Assembly (NCBI GenBank): GCA_015179045.1
Contig: WHUZ01000055.1
Coordinates: forward strand, 310,001-374,000
DNA from: Kalaharituber pfeilii
Taxonomy: Eukaryota > Ascomycota > Pezizomycetes > Pezizales > Pezizaceae
Reading direction: 5' to 3'
Length of the DNA stretch: 64,000 nucleotides
The notes beneath the pieces were generated by a model. That model was not told the DNA's origin. It did no database searches and saw nothing but the letters and a program-made list of their open reading frames with translations. The translations under genes were made by a program, and so were the position numbers. Shown here piece by piece: positions 48,803 through 58,493 of the stretch; within the stretch, counting starts at the first letter, position 1; each line of letters starts with the position of its first letter.

Positions 48803-50791
48803 GTGGGTCGTCTGGTTTGGGCCAAGTGTCCAACTCTGACTCCAGTTCCCGTGGGGCGAATGTACACCACAATTAGAACAAAATTTAGCCGTGAACGAGA
48901 CGCCTCGATTGAGTCCCAATCACTTACAGTCCCGGTGCTTTTGCAAGAATATTCATGGGTCCGGGTTTTCCACGAACTCGCAGGGGAAGCTATAAAGTCT
49001 ACTTATGCTACCACTGGAGCTACTACGGGACGACCCATAATCACTGATCATGTGCATGAGGCTCACCGCATTGGAGATACCGTAAGCAATATGAATGTCT
49101 ACTTTGGTAAATTTGTTGGCGAAGGATCACTGGTAAAATCACAGTCAGTGGCTTTAGTTACCCTCTACAAACATATAATTGGCAGAGCAGCCGGCGCAGC
49201 AGATAAGAGATTTAGAGGTTGATGTTGAGAACGGCCATGAATGGCGGCGTCTTAGGACACAGCGTCGACGCAGCGTTGGTTGAGAAGGTTGCCGAAATTT
49301 CGAAGAATCGAGCTGCCGCGATTGATAAGATACAACAGGTACGCAATCTTAGCTCCTTTTCAATTCTGGCTCTTGTAGCTTATAAGCCATCACATTGCTA
49401 GCTCTTAACAGTCGTCAATGGCATTCTGGCTGCCACGCGCCATGGAATGGGGGACTCAGACGATTTCTTCAGTATGCCTATTTCCTTTCTACCACGCATA
49501 GTACTTGGCATTGACCATCTTCACGCGTCAAGGGAATCTCAAAGTGGTTATCTCTAGTGACTTCGTACAAGCTCCAGCTTCCTTCATTAAAGAAAATAAC
49601 ATTGAGCACACCAGTATTGACGATATTCCCGCGGTTGGGCCTGAAACTACTGCAACAACGGCAAATCTGAAGGGCCATTTTGATATTGTCATGATGGATA
49701 CTGCAGCCCCTCCGCAAGTGGAGACTGCTACGCCTCCACAAGAGGAGAAATCGGCACAAGAAAAATTAGGAGATTTCCTGTCAGACCTGAAGTTCACAAA
49801 TGCGATTGGGAAACAAAACCAAGTTCCTCAAGACCTGGAACAGGTCTTGAAAGGAGATGTGTATGATGCATACGAGTATACTTCTTACGATTCTGGCGAC
49901 GTCGAAGAAAGAAAAAGTCTAACCGACCGCACGTGGAATACAAGACATGAATACACTGAATTTGAACTATATGACTTAGGTATGTGTGCTAGCTATGTCC
50001 CCATCTACCTCGCCGTAGCCTACCAGGCGGCACGCGAGTAATGAATAAAAAAAAAAAAAAAAAAAAAAAAAAGTCACCATCTCAATATATTCGAGAATAT
50101 TCCCTAGTGTTATCTCAATCACTAATTACCAAATCTTAAAGCCCTATTTAGATCGTTGTCCTTTGGATGTCCACAAAAGCTTTGCCTCAGAATCGGCACA
50201 AAGGTCAAACTTACTAGAGCCTTGTCCACGTTTAAATACGGTACAGATGGTGTTGTGGTAGGCTTTGAAAACCACATGGTGGGTACGGATCTTGGTAAAG
50301 CTGGCGGAAGACATGTTATACCTGTTCCCCTAGTGAAGTTTGAAGTTGAAAGTGTAGGCCAACGGCCCTCTGTCTGGATTGTTATGGAGACGATATTCCC
50401 AAGGGTGTTTAGGAAGTCAAAATGGTTGAATGTGTTGCAAAGGCAGAACGTGCAGAGGATACAGTTACCACTGCGGGTTGCAGAAGATGGCGCGGACCAA
50501 GAGTACAGTGCTCGGGCTGCATGGAGGAGGAACATACTCATGAGAGATGGGCCCGCTCCACGAACTTCTCAAGATGTTCATTCTAACTCTGATGCTCAAC
50601 CTAACTCTGATACTCAGCTTAACTTAGATACTCAGCCCCAGGCTACGGTGCCTCCCTCGGACAATGCACAGGATCGGCAGAAATGGTTCTGGCCGGCACA
50701 GAAGCCCACACAATCGTCAAGGAAGGGGGCCGAAGATAGACCCAGAACGCGTGCGTCGAGAAGACGAATGGTAGATGAGCATCATGAGTGA
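48803..50791 (+). CDS. PIF1-derived protein with eroded helicase motifs, multi-exon
   Basis: Exons I can join in phase: 49216-49338, 49402-49471, 49533-49979 and 50142-50791. Introns are 63, 61 and 162 bp (the last holds retroposon A9; about 86 bp without it). Upstream, 48803-49132 is open and would join in phase through a GTAAAA...TTTAG intron (49133-49215). If instead 48803-49222 is all exon, a 1-nt frameshift is needed. Similarity to PIF1 helicases is read by position: ATTGATTG at motif Ia, NLKVVISSDFVQAP where SGDFxQLPP is expected, YTSYDSGD, CPQKLCLRIGTKVKLTRAL, GTDGVVVGFE, PVPLVKFE, and RIQLPLRVA where motif VI should begin. Walker A, Walker B (DE) and the HKSQG motif are not recognisable, so ATPase activity is unlikely. 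The C-terminus is Asp/Gln/Pro-rich and basic. The true 5' end is uncertain; ATGs exist at 48467 and 48860. Nuclear location is a guess. Confidence 0.6.
50007..50072 (+). mobile_element. Family A micro-retroposon inside an intron (A9)
   Basis: GTCCCCATCT (49997-50006) and GTCACCATCT (50073-50082) match at 9 of 10 positions. The insert is the hairpin (CGCCGTAGCC...GGCGGC), ACGCGAGTAATGAAT and poly-A. It lies between the GTATGT donor at 49980 and the acceptor at 50141 of the PIF1-derived gene. Confidence 0.9.
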
Positions 50792-51148
50792 ATCAAAAAG
50801 AGGGTTGAGTTTGTAATTGAGAAATATGCCAGTACTGTACCATATACCAGTTATATACAAAAGTATATTGCATTCATAAAAACAGGAAACACGCTGTTAC
50901 TTGCTTGTGTTCTTACATGTCACTCTTACTGTATTTAGTTGCATTTCCTCTCATATGATACCGAGTCTAACAGTATCACCGGGACCATATGTACGTTCTC
51001 GAATTGGAGAGGCCGCCGGTTTATAACGCATGGCAGGGTTCATCTGGTAGGAAGTTGCGCACATCAGGTGTTTGTCCTGCTCACTGCAACACTAGCACTA
51101 ACACCATCTTATACATTCACCGTAAGTGCCTACCTACATACATACAGT
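50792..51148. other. 3' flank of the PIF1-derived gene
   Basis: AT-rich; no gene or repeat recognised before LINE fragment A10. Confidence 0.5.
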
Positions 51149-51400
51149 TTTTTTTTTTTTTTTTTATCATTACTCGCTTGCCGCGGCTATGGCGAGGTTC
51201 TAGATACATAGGAGATAAGTGAGAAGGAAAGAAAAATGAATAACAGAGTAACAGAGAGATGAGTAACAGAGCAACAGAATAACAGAGTAACCCAGAGTAA
51301 CCCAGAGTAACGGAACTATCTACTCCTCCAGCTGTTCCAGCAGTTTCATGATTGAACCCATGTTCTCCTTCGAGGGTCTCATTAAGCCTTCCCTTCCCCA
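51149..51400 (-). mobile_element. Family A LINE fragment, 252 bp (A10)
   Basis: A perfect 13-bp duplication ACATACATACAGT lies at 51136-51148 and 51401-51413. On the minus strand it is 3' coding tail and 3' UTR, with several AACAGAGTAACAGAG units and a shortened hairpin (ATAGCCGCGGC), then the tail. Confidence 0.92.
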
Positions 51401-51450
51401 ACATACATACAGTGGAGGAAAAGGAGGTCCGATTCTACGTTTGATGCATA

Positions 51451-52792
51451 CAACCGAAAAAGCCCCTGTGAATGCAAATGGCCCTCAGGTGGGCTCAAAT
51501 CAAAACCGGAGCAGGGGAGAATATAGTAAATTATTCCTTGCACATTCTTTTTACCAACTTTTAGCATATAAGTGGTGACATATTCTGGTATATATCTAGC
51601 TCTTATGTTAGACATGCTTTGAGTTGCCATATTTGAAGAGCTTACCTGAAGTCTTATGTACTGAATATATACTCTGCAGCCTATGCTGAAGAGGTGTAGC
51701 AAGTTCTGTTGTGACTGCACTAATGCCAACAGAGTACCAATGTCATGCTCTAGTGAGCATTTTGCCTATTTAGGTAAAGGTAATACCAGGTGTTTATGCA
51801 AAGAAGATGAATAGGAACCATCTAAAACCATGAAATAGCAATGTATCTATAGGAAGATATTTTGTGACTAGCTTACAGCACTGGCTGCTGATTTGAGCAC
51901 ATGAGTACTATAGTATATGTGCATGCATAAAAGCCCAATCACTCAACATAATGCATAAGAGTACTTGATTATATGAGGTTATTGTAACGGATCTGGTAAA
52001 CGCAGAGAGTTACCGTCCGACACTTGACTAGCGATACTCGCTAGTCCTCTGCATAGCTCATATAGCACATTTATACTCTGTACATGTGATTAGCTATTGC
52101 TATACCTCTGTACTTGCATTGCTATACACTTGCACTGTCAGAATCTACTCGAACCAGTTTGGGTTAGTTGAACTATTATGAATGGGACTCAATGTCTTGG
52201 ACCAGCTTAGATGGCCTTCATGGCATGAACTGCTAAATAGATAAAAGATGTCTCTGAGCCTCCATGGCCTCATAATCAAGTACTCCTATGCATTATGTTG
52301 AGTGATTGGGCTTTTATGGATACAAATATACTATAGTACCCATGTGTCCAAATCAGCAGCCAGTGCTGTGAGCTAGTCAGAAATATCTTCCTTTACATAT
52401 ATTGCTATTTCATAGTTTTAGATAGTCCCTATTCATCTTTGCAAAAAACATCTGGTATTACCTTTACCTACATATGCAAAATGTTCACTAGGGTATGACA
52501 TTGGTACTCTGTGGGCATTAGTACTGTCACAACCGAACTTGCTACACCTCTTCAGCATAGGCTGCAGAGTATATATTCAGTACATAAGACTTCAGGTAAG
52601 CTCTTCCACATATGGCAACTCACAGCATGTCTAACGTAAGGGCTAGATATATACCAGAATATGTCACCTCTCATATGCTATAAGTTGGTAAAAAGAATGT
52701 GCAAGAAATAATTTACTATATTCTCCCCTGCTCTGGTTTTAATTTGAGCCCACCTGAGGGCCATTTGCATTCACAGGAGCCTTTTCCGTTGG
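51451..52792. mobile_element. 1.34-kb foldback element, arms of about 525 bp
   Basis: The left arm 51451-51978 is repeated in inverse orientation at 52268-52792 (roughly 85-90% by eye). The spacer (51979-52267) is noncoding. Landmarks shared by both arms include GAATGCAAATGGCCCTCAGG near the outer end, TACTGAATATATACTCTGCA in the middle and AGTACTTGATTAT near the inner end. No transposase is encoded. The right end is followed by two GGGCGGTTTCCCGGTGA units. No target duplication was found, so element versus inverted segmental duplication is open. Confidence 0.85.
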
Positions 52793-53513
52793 CCCGTACA
52801 TTTGGGCGGTTTCCCGGTGATGGGCGGTTTCCCGGTGAAACACGGCACGAGACTAGTGAAACACTCTAGACCCGAAGGGATAATATGAAAGCACAAATAA
52901 GACAGTATCAGAGCACTGATCTTACCAGGTGCAATAATTCTAACTTTATATCTGGTTACGAGACTAATTTTATATACCAAACTCACTCAGCGTGCAATTC
53001 AAGTACAGCCCTTGGTCATGTAGCCACGCATACAGGCTACCAGCCTATGGCAGAGAAAGTTTAGCCCTCAATTGCAGCCCTAAGTCCCCGCTGCAGCGGC
53101 AATCGCTCACTATCTCAATTCTGGGGAAGAATTCAATATCCCCCCAACACAATCGCCAAAGCGTTTGTCAACCAGGCTCAGCTAATTTTCTCAATTCCCA
53201 TCCTCTCTCAGCTTCACCCCCACACAGTTTACCGCTGTAGCGACATATGCCTCTTCAATCACCTCATCAGTCTCTATCCTTGATTACATAGCCTGCAAAC
53301 ACCGCTAACACAATGGCATCAATCCATGATTCATCAATATCCTCCTTCTTGTCTTGATATAGCATAACATTGCGCTGAAGCTTATGGACACAGTTTCATG
53401 CTGGGTGTACAACATCCTCAGACTGGCATTTTTTGACAGCGTTGCCAATAAACCAGGCCGGCCTACTATGCTGCCTGGGCATGGTCTGACAGGCGGTGAT
53501 CTGCACTAGACTC
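52793..53513. other. Spacer with short direct repeats and a decayed coding fragment
   Basis: GGGCGGTTTCCCGGTGA occurs at 52804-52820 and 52822-52838. Around 53020-53055 a degenerate piece of the CATAGGCT-type B end is visible on the minus strand, without a tail. Minus-strand 53480-53260 reads as WFIGNAVKKCQSEDVVHPA, then LYQDKKEDIDESWIDAIVLA, with stops; it looks like a broken unidentified protein. Confidence 0.45.
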
Positions 53514-53580
53514 TTTTTTTCATCATAACACGTATGCCGCCCTATGGGCTATGAGAGACTAATTACAAAGGAACTAAGTA
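53514..53580 (-). mobile_element. Family A fragment, host of a nested insertion (A11)
   Basis: The minus-strand hairpin GCCCATAGGGCGGC has a short T7 tail at 53514-53520. The body reaches ACAAAGGAACTAAGTA, which has become the target of the A12 insertion. Its remaining 5' part would lie beyond 53867, where I cannot delimit it. Confidence 0.75.
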
Positions 53581-53826
53581 GGTGTGGAGAAGGGGACGAA
53601 ACGTATGCGCATCTGATGGGGGAGTGCAGGACGTGGAGGAGGAGATGGCCAGGAGGGGACGAGGAGTTGAGGAGACCGAAGGAGTCGAGGGACGGGGACC
53701 CATTGCAGGGGGTACTGGACCTCTTGGAGGAGCCGACATAGGGGAGTGATGACGGAAGGCGTGAGTGTACACTGTTTTCATGTAATTAAATATCGCCATA
53801 GCCCGAAGGGCGGCAAGCGATTAATG

Positions 53827-53852
<26 letters not shown>
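53581..53852 (+). mobile_element. Family A LINE fragment nested in A11 (A12)
   Basis: AAAGGAACTAAGTA (53567-53580) and AAAGGAACTATGTA (53853-53866) match at 13 of 14 positions. The insert encodes the knuckle tail (SRCGEGDETYAHLMGECRTW) and ends VLDLLEEPT-stop. The 3' UTR, hairpin and poly-A follow. Confidence 0.9.
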
Positions 53853-53857
<5 letters not shown>

Positions 53858-53913
53858 AACTATGTAATTGTGCTATCATATATGATAATTGGCCTGCACC
53901 GGCCTGGTTGGTC

Positions 53914-54133
53914 CTTTTTTTTCCTTTTAATCATTACTCGCATACCTCCCTATGGGCTATGGCGAGGCTAGTTACAAAGGAGATAAAGGAGGTAAGGAAA
54001 ATAAAACAATGTAACGTGACAAATTCCCGCTGAGTGAGGCCCGACATAAAGGAAAATTACCTATTTATCCATCTCAGCAATTCCACCATGGGGTCCCCTT
54101 CCCCTTCCCTCGCCCCCGGTTGCCTGTAAATCG
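53914..54133 (-). mobile_element. Family A LINE fragment, 220 bp (A13)
   Basis: A perfect 13-bp duplication GGCCTGGTTGGTC lies at 53901-53913 and 54134-54146. The minus strand encodes the last residues of ORF2 (REGEGDPMVELLRWINR-stop), closely like those of A3 (SEGEGDPLVELLRWADQ). The hairpin and tail follow. Confidence 0.93.
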
Positions 54134-54250
54134 GGCCTGGTTGGTCTGGACGGGCCCAGATGATGTTATTGGCCTTTTCTGGTCGGCCTATTGGAAACAG
54201 TATCCTCAATGTCATGCCCAGTATTAACGATGCCCTCAATACTCTCAATC

Positions 54251-54865
54251 ACCACCACCTCTAGAGCCACTTCTACCACAAAGAGCAAGCCCTTTTATCA
54301 GAAAAGCCAAAACTAACGACCTGCCACTTCAGCAATAGTAGTTCATGGGATAGCAGTGACCCAGAGACTGGGGAATGTTCGGAAGTGGTTGGAGGTGGAT
54401 AATGAATTGGACACAAAAATTGCTGGAGCTTGATGGCTGTTGAAGCAAGGGAGGAGGGAGGGAAAGGCGACTAGTTCAGTTGTTGTTTACTTGGAGGGGG
54501 CAGATAGAACTAGTCAAATACCAGAGACTCTACGCATCGGAGGTAAGAAGTACAGATGGGATGCGTATGAGTGGGATAGGGAAAGGAAAGACAAAGGAAA
54601 GCAGGTGGGTAGGGCTGGGGAGGACGCAATAGAGACTGATTAAGGACCCATTGTGTGTAGTGTTGTGCTTGGTCTACTGTCTGTCTGCATTTGTTCATCT
54701 GCAGCCACGATGAAGCCGTGTAGATAGATATATAGTATGGGTGATCCGGCCCACAATCCGGTGCCACAGACCTGCCTCCGGGTAATAAAGGGGTCCTGTC
54801 ATAGGCTGAGAGCCTCTATGCGGGGTTACGTGATCAAAAAAAAAAAAAAAAAAAAAGAAAAAAAA
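54251..54865 (+). mobile_element. Longest family B copy, carries ORF1-like sequence (B8)
   Basis: A perfect 12-bp duplication ATACTCTCAATC lies at 54239-54250 and 54866-54877. The 615-bp insert has coding-like sequence followed by CCTGCCTCCGGG, GTCATAGGCTGAGAGCC, GCGGGGTTACGTGATC and an A-rich tail. No reverse transcriptase sequence is seen; the coding part resembles a LINE ORF1. Confidence 0.92.
54440..54643 (+). pseudogene. ORF1/gag-like fragment inside family B copy B8
   Basis: The frame reads GRREGKATSSVVVYLEGADR, then LRIGGKKYRWDAYEWDRERK and a stop. The pattern (short strand-rich block, then IGGxxYR and a basic tail) recalls the C-terminal part of fungal LINE ORF1 (gag-like RNA-binding) proteins. 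That is from general family knowledge. Upstream sequence within the insert (54251-54440) continues the similarity in broken frames. Confidence 0.45.
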
Positions 54866-55142
54866 ATACTCTCAATCTCTCTCTGTATCTCATCATCTAA
54901 TTGTTTTTGATACAATTCACAGACTCCATATCAGGACAACAAGAAGGCGAAGGCTTTCCGGCAACTACAGCTCTGAGTATGCATCCTCCTCGAGAAAGCA
55001 ATGTCCAAAAAATAAGCTACGAGTGATATAACCCTGAGATAAAGTCCTACCTTGCGCAATGGTCCGAATGCTAATATAAGATTGTCAAGTAGGGTTACTG
55101 TACAAGCTCTGCTTGTCATGACATATTGATAAAACCTACCGA

Positions 55143-55607
55143 AAAAGGCGGCGGGCAGAGGAGAAGAGCCAATTGCAGCTGAGCTACCAACCACTACAGC
55201 GGTTGGGCAGCCTGGTAGCCCTGCCATGGCGAACAGCTACAAGCGGGGTCATGTGATAGAAAAAAAAAAAAAAAAAAAAGGGCAGCCTGGTACGCACCCT
55301 GGGAGGCCTTCTGGAGGGGGAAGGTCGGAAGGCCTGGAAGTTTAAAAACAGCAGTGTGGATAGTCCAGAATGTCGGTGGTGTGGAAGAGGAAACATATCT
55401 GGTCTAGATGTGAGGGGTGGAAGACAAGGTGGTCAGGGGCAGGACGCAGTCAAGACGCCACCAGAGGTAAAGGAGGTGACGCAGTTAGTTTATTATTATC
55501 TTTCTTTGCTTATTTATTCCTGTCACTTATTCCTTATGTACCTAACCCCGCCATAGCCCACAGGGGCGGCATGCGAGTAATGATATTAAAAAAAAAACAA
55601 AAAAAAA
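55143..55607 (+). mobile_element. Family A LINE fragment interrupted by B9 (A14)
   Basis: Candidate duplication AAAACCTACCGA (55131-55142) and AAAACCTACTGA (55608-55619), 11 of 12. Skipping B9, the sequence encodes SYQPLQRLG...RTLGGLLEGEGRKAWKF and SPECRWCG. This aligns with SYKPLQRLG...ILAGLLGGKGLRMW and PECRW in A3. The 3' UTR, hairpin (CCATAGCCCACAGGGGCGGC) and A tail follow. Confidence 0.88.
55218..55279 (+). mobile_element. Family B micro-retroposon nested in LINE A14 (B9)
   Basis: A perfect 13-bp duplication GGGCAGCCTGGTA lies at 55205-55217 and 55280-55292. The insert is 62 bp: GCCATGGCGAACAGC, AAGCGGGGTCATGTGATAG and poly-A. Confidence 0.94.
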
Positions 55608-55619
55608 AAAACCTACTGA

Positions 55620-56699
55620 TGACGGGGAAATCCTCTTGGAGAGATGCGTGAGTTTGACAGTGACACCGCGGCTTGGTCAACTGCGAGCTGCAGCAGGCCC
55701 ATATGAAACAGAAGATAAGGAAGCATATCACAGGAGTTCGGCATGGATGCATGGACTGAAATGTCGATAGGCGTGCATATGAAGTGGCGCAGTAATATGA
55801 CAATCAGGAGATATGTAAGATAGGGTCCGAGCGTCAATGTCATGTTGCACAAAGGCTGAAGGCCCACGTCACCTTACGAGAGGGGTTTAGGGTCAATGCC
55901 ATGGCTAGAGAATATACGAAGAGCTCGTAGGAGTAGTCTATAAGGAAGGCGTCTGAGGAGGACGTAATCCTCAAGACTCTAGCGTTGTTGACTGTTATCA
56001 TCAACCTTACTACTTCATCGCAGATATCCGTACAGTAACACTGCTGGTTGAACCAGGCCAATCATTTGAATTCAGAAACCTACCCAGGGCTATATGGACA
56101 GTCCAAACCACTCATCTTTGGGTGGAAAAAGTGGCTGACCCACGCCTGTCGTCTATGGCCTGACTAGATGAGTGGCCCCAAACGATGCATGCCATACCAG
56201 GGGGAAACAGTTAAATAGTGTCAAAAAAAGGCATCAAAGCAGCGACCAAGCGTCCATGGCCCAAAGGAAGTGACAGGGAACAACTATGATACTGTATAGA
56301 CCCTCTATGCATGATTGGGCTACTGCTGGAGACCCTTGGAGCCATAGGAGACCAAGGATTAACGGCGTGGAGACGCAATACAAGAAAGTGGACAACACAG
56401 TCTGGAGATCGGGACCTCTCCGGGCGGGCCAGTCCGGCCTGCCCTCAGCGCTTCGCTTGCAGGGGTGTCTACAGGGAACTGCACAAGTCTTTAGACAGCA
56501 TTCCAAGCTTATGCATATGAGTGAGAGCCGAGGTACGTTATTCAATTTATCATGCTATCTACATGCAAGGTGAGGGCATGTTTCGGGCTTGCACGAGAGT
56601 TATATCTTGCATTTCCTGTGATAATTCATTGACTATGGTATCATTCTGGCCTGGGCCCGCTGATCTACCTGACACTCTGCAAGCTCCACGCCAGCCAAT
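55620..56699. other. Intergenic; contains one copy of a dispersed repeat
   Basis: No supportable gene. The block 56441-56510 (GCTTGCAGGGGTGTC...CACAAGTCTTTAGACAGCAT) recurs inverted at 57515-57583. Confidence 0.5.
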
Positions 56700-56710
56700 G
56701 CCCGCTGCCT

Positions 56711-56876
56711 CTGATGCGGCGGTTTGACGAGTGACGGAAATCTATTTCCTTATCGATTTTGATTTATTCCCCACTTAACTTCTCCTTATCTCTTGGGTTT
56801 ACACGTTTATCTCATATGTGAATAAATATCGCCATAGCCCTTAGGGCGGCATACGATTACTGATATAAAAAAAAAA
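56711..56876 (+). mobile_element. Family A fragment, 166 bp (A15)
   Basis: GCCCGCTGCCT (56700-56710) and GCCCACTGCCT (56877-56887) match at 10 of 11 positions. The insert is 3' UTR, the hairpin (CGCCATAGCCCTTAGGGCGG), then ATACGATTACTGATAT and A tail. Confidence 0.88.
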
Positions 56877-56887
56877 GCCCACTGCCT

Positions 56888-57725
56888 TGCCGTACTTTTT
56901 TACTTTTTTTCTTCTTCACCTTCAAGAAGGTTCAGCAACAGCGCTACAAACTCTTGCTATATCGGGCTGCCACTATGGAGAAATTGATATATGATGTCTG
57001 AGCTGCGATATGCCATTCACACAATTGTTGCGTAACCGTGCCATTCATCTAGCATCATCTAAGGCCTTAGTTACACCTTTAGCTTGATCGCTAAGTAGTA
57101 CACTAGGGTAATAACTAGAATTAAAAACAATTTCATCCAACTAGTCTGGGCGCGAGATTACAACTAGTGTTATATTAGTACAGAAACTAGTCAATTTTTG
57201 GGAATTTCTAACGGAGCCTCCAGTTTGGAGAACCGCAAAATCCTTGAGAAATGGCGTACTCCTGGAGGTGAGCCAAGCAATTTGCTGGATGTGCAGACTG
57301 CTCGCCAGGTAGGGAAGCTTGTTTTTGAAGTGGTGGCATGGATGCAATTGTAGCCTCTACAATCTGTGCAAGAGAAGGGGGAAGGGGGGAGGGTAGCCAT
57401 ACTGCTGCGTTCCTAATGTAGGTGGGTAATGGATTGGTGGAGATATGAGTGAGGTATGAACGAAAGAAGCAGACATTCCTATTGGTTTTATACATCACAT
57501 ACGTACACCTTGAGTCTGGCATGCTATCTGAAGACTTGTACAGTCCCCGGACACCCCTGCAAGCGCGGCCTTGCGGGCACGCCAGAGGAGGAGGAGGAGG
57601 AGGAGAAGATGGCAGCGCGCGTACTGGATACATGAGAGGTGTGGCAAGCTAATATCACCACCTATATTATCGATGGCCTTATGCACATATAAGGGTTTGA
57701 AATGCTATCGTAATTACAATACTAG
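56888..57725. other. Intergenic; second dispersed-repeat copy and GAG/GGA run
   Basis: No supportable gene. Holds the inverted copy (57515-57583) of the repeat at 56441-56510 and a (GGA)n run at 57585-57605. Confidence 0.5.
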
Positions 57726-57735
57726 GGGCACAATG

Positions 57736-57781
57736 GCTTTTTTTTTTTTTTTTTTTTCAATATCGTTACTCCCATGCCGCA
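57736..57781 (-). mobile_element. Family A insertion truncated inside the hairpin (A16)
   Basis: GGGCACAATG is repeated at 57726-57735 and 57782-57791. The minus-strand insert starts at GCGGCATGGGAGTAACGATA and goes straight into the tail, so the left half of the hairpin is absent. It is 46 bp in total. Confidence 0.88.
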
Positions 57782-57937
57782 GGGCACAATGCTACCACCA
57801 TTCCTGATCATACCCAGAGTTTCCAGATACTGGAGAACCTAATAAAAGCACTGAGTGATACCACCGTTGGTGAAGTGCCCTGGCCACTCGAAAACTGCTT
57901 CTGGCTATGGCTAGTACATGTGTAACAATGACAAAAC

Positions 57938-58190
57938 TGTCAGGGTGACCCAACAAAGTATCAATGATAAGCGATGAGAGATGACGCATGATAATCACGC
58001 CATTCATAGTTATGATGGTGAAGAGAGAGAAGCTTGTTAGTTAGCACTCAATGTTAAATAGAATAATGCAAATAACGGACACGCTGGACGCCTATATATA
58101 GAGGCCTCCACGGCCTCTATACAAAGATCAAGTTCCAAGCGTTGTCCAAAGTTACACCTACACTTCGCTGCAATCGCAGACACCGTAACA
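57938..58190 (+). mobile_element. Solo LTR, copy 2
   Basis: A 253-bp unit from TGTCAGGGTGACC to CACCGTAACA, with the 5-bp duplication AAAAC at 57933-57937 and 58191-58195. It shares the TATATATAGAGGCC promoter-like block and CAAGTTCCAAGCGTTGTC with the copy at 11238-11494. A GAGGCC...GGCCTC palindrome sits just after the TATA-like element. Confidence 0.92.
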
Positions 58191-58245
58191 AAAACAGGCA
58201 GCCTTCCAGAGAGGATTTGAGTCACTTTGTATATTTCTCTGACAT

Positions 58246-58299
58246 TTTTTTTTTATTTTTAAATATCATTACTCGTATGTCGCCCTATGGGTTATGACG
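58246..58299 (-). mobile_element. Family A micro-retroposon, 54 bp (A17)
   Basis: A perfect 11-bp duplication TTCTCTGACAT lies at 58235-58245 and 58300-58310. The insert is the inverted hairpin (CGCCCTATGGG) with a T-rich tail on the plus strand. Confidence 0.92.
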
Positions 58300-58420
58300 T
58301 TCTCTGACATCTGTCGTGCTACAATCTACTCCACTTGGTATGTTTATGCCCATCTTTTGAAAACAGTTCATCCGTAAAATATATAGGTAATAGATATATA
58401 ATTGAAGAGCATGAACAGTT

Positions 58421-58480
58421 TTTCTTTTTTTTTGTGATCACATAACCCCGGTGAACAGGCTACAAGCCTATGGCAGGGAC
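58421..58480 (-). mobile_element. Family B variant micro-retroposon, 60 bp (B10)
   Basis: AGCATGAACAGTT (58408-58420) and AGCATGAACGGTT (58481-58493) match at 12 of 13 positions. The minus strand reads CCATAGGCTTGTAGCCTG, CGGGGTTATGTGATCA and tail. AGGCT/AGCCT makes a 5-bp-stem hairpin. Confidence 0.92.
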
Positions 58481-58493
58481 AGCATGAACGGTT

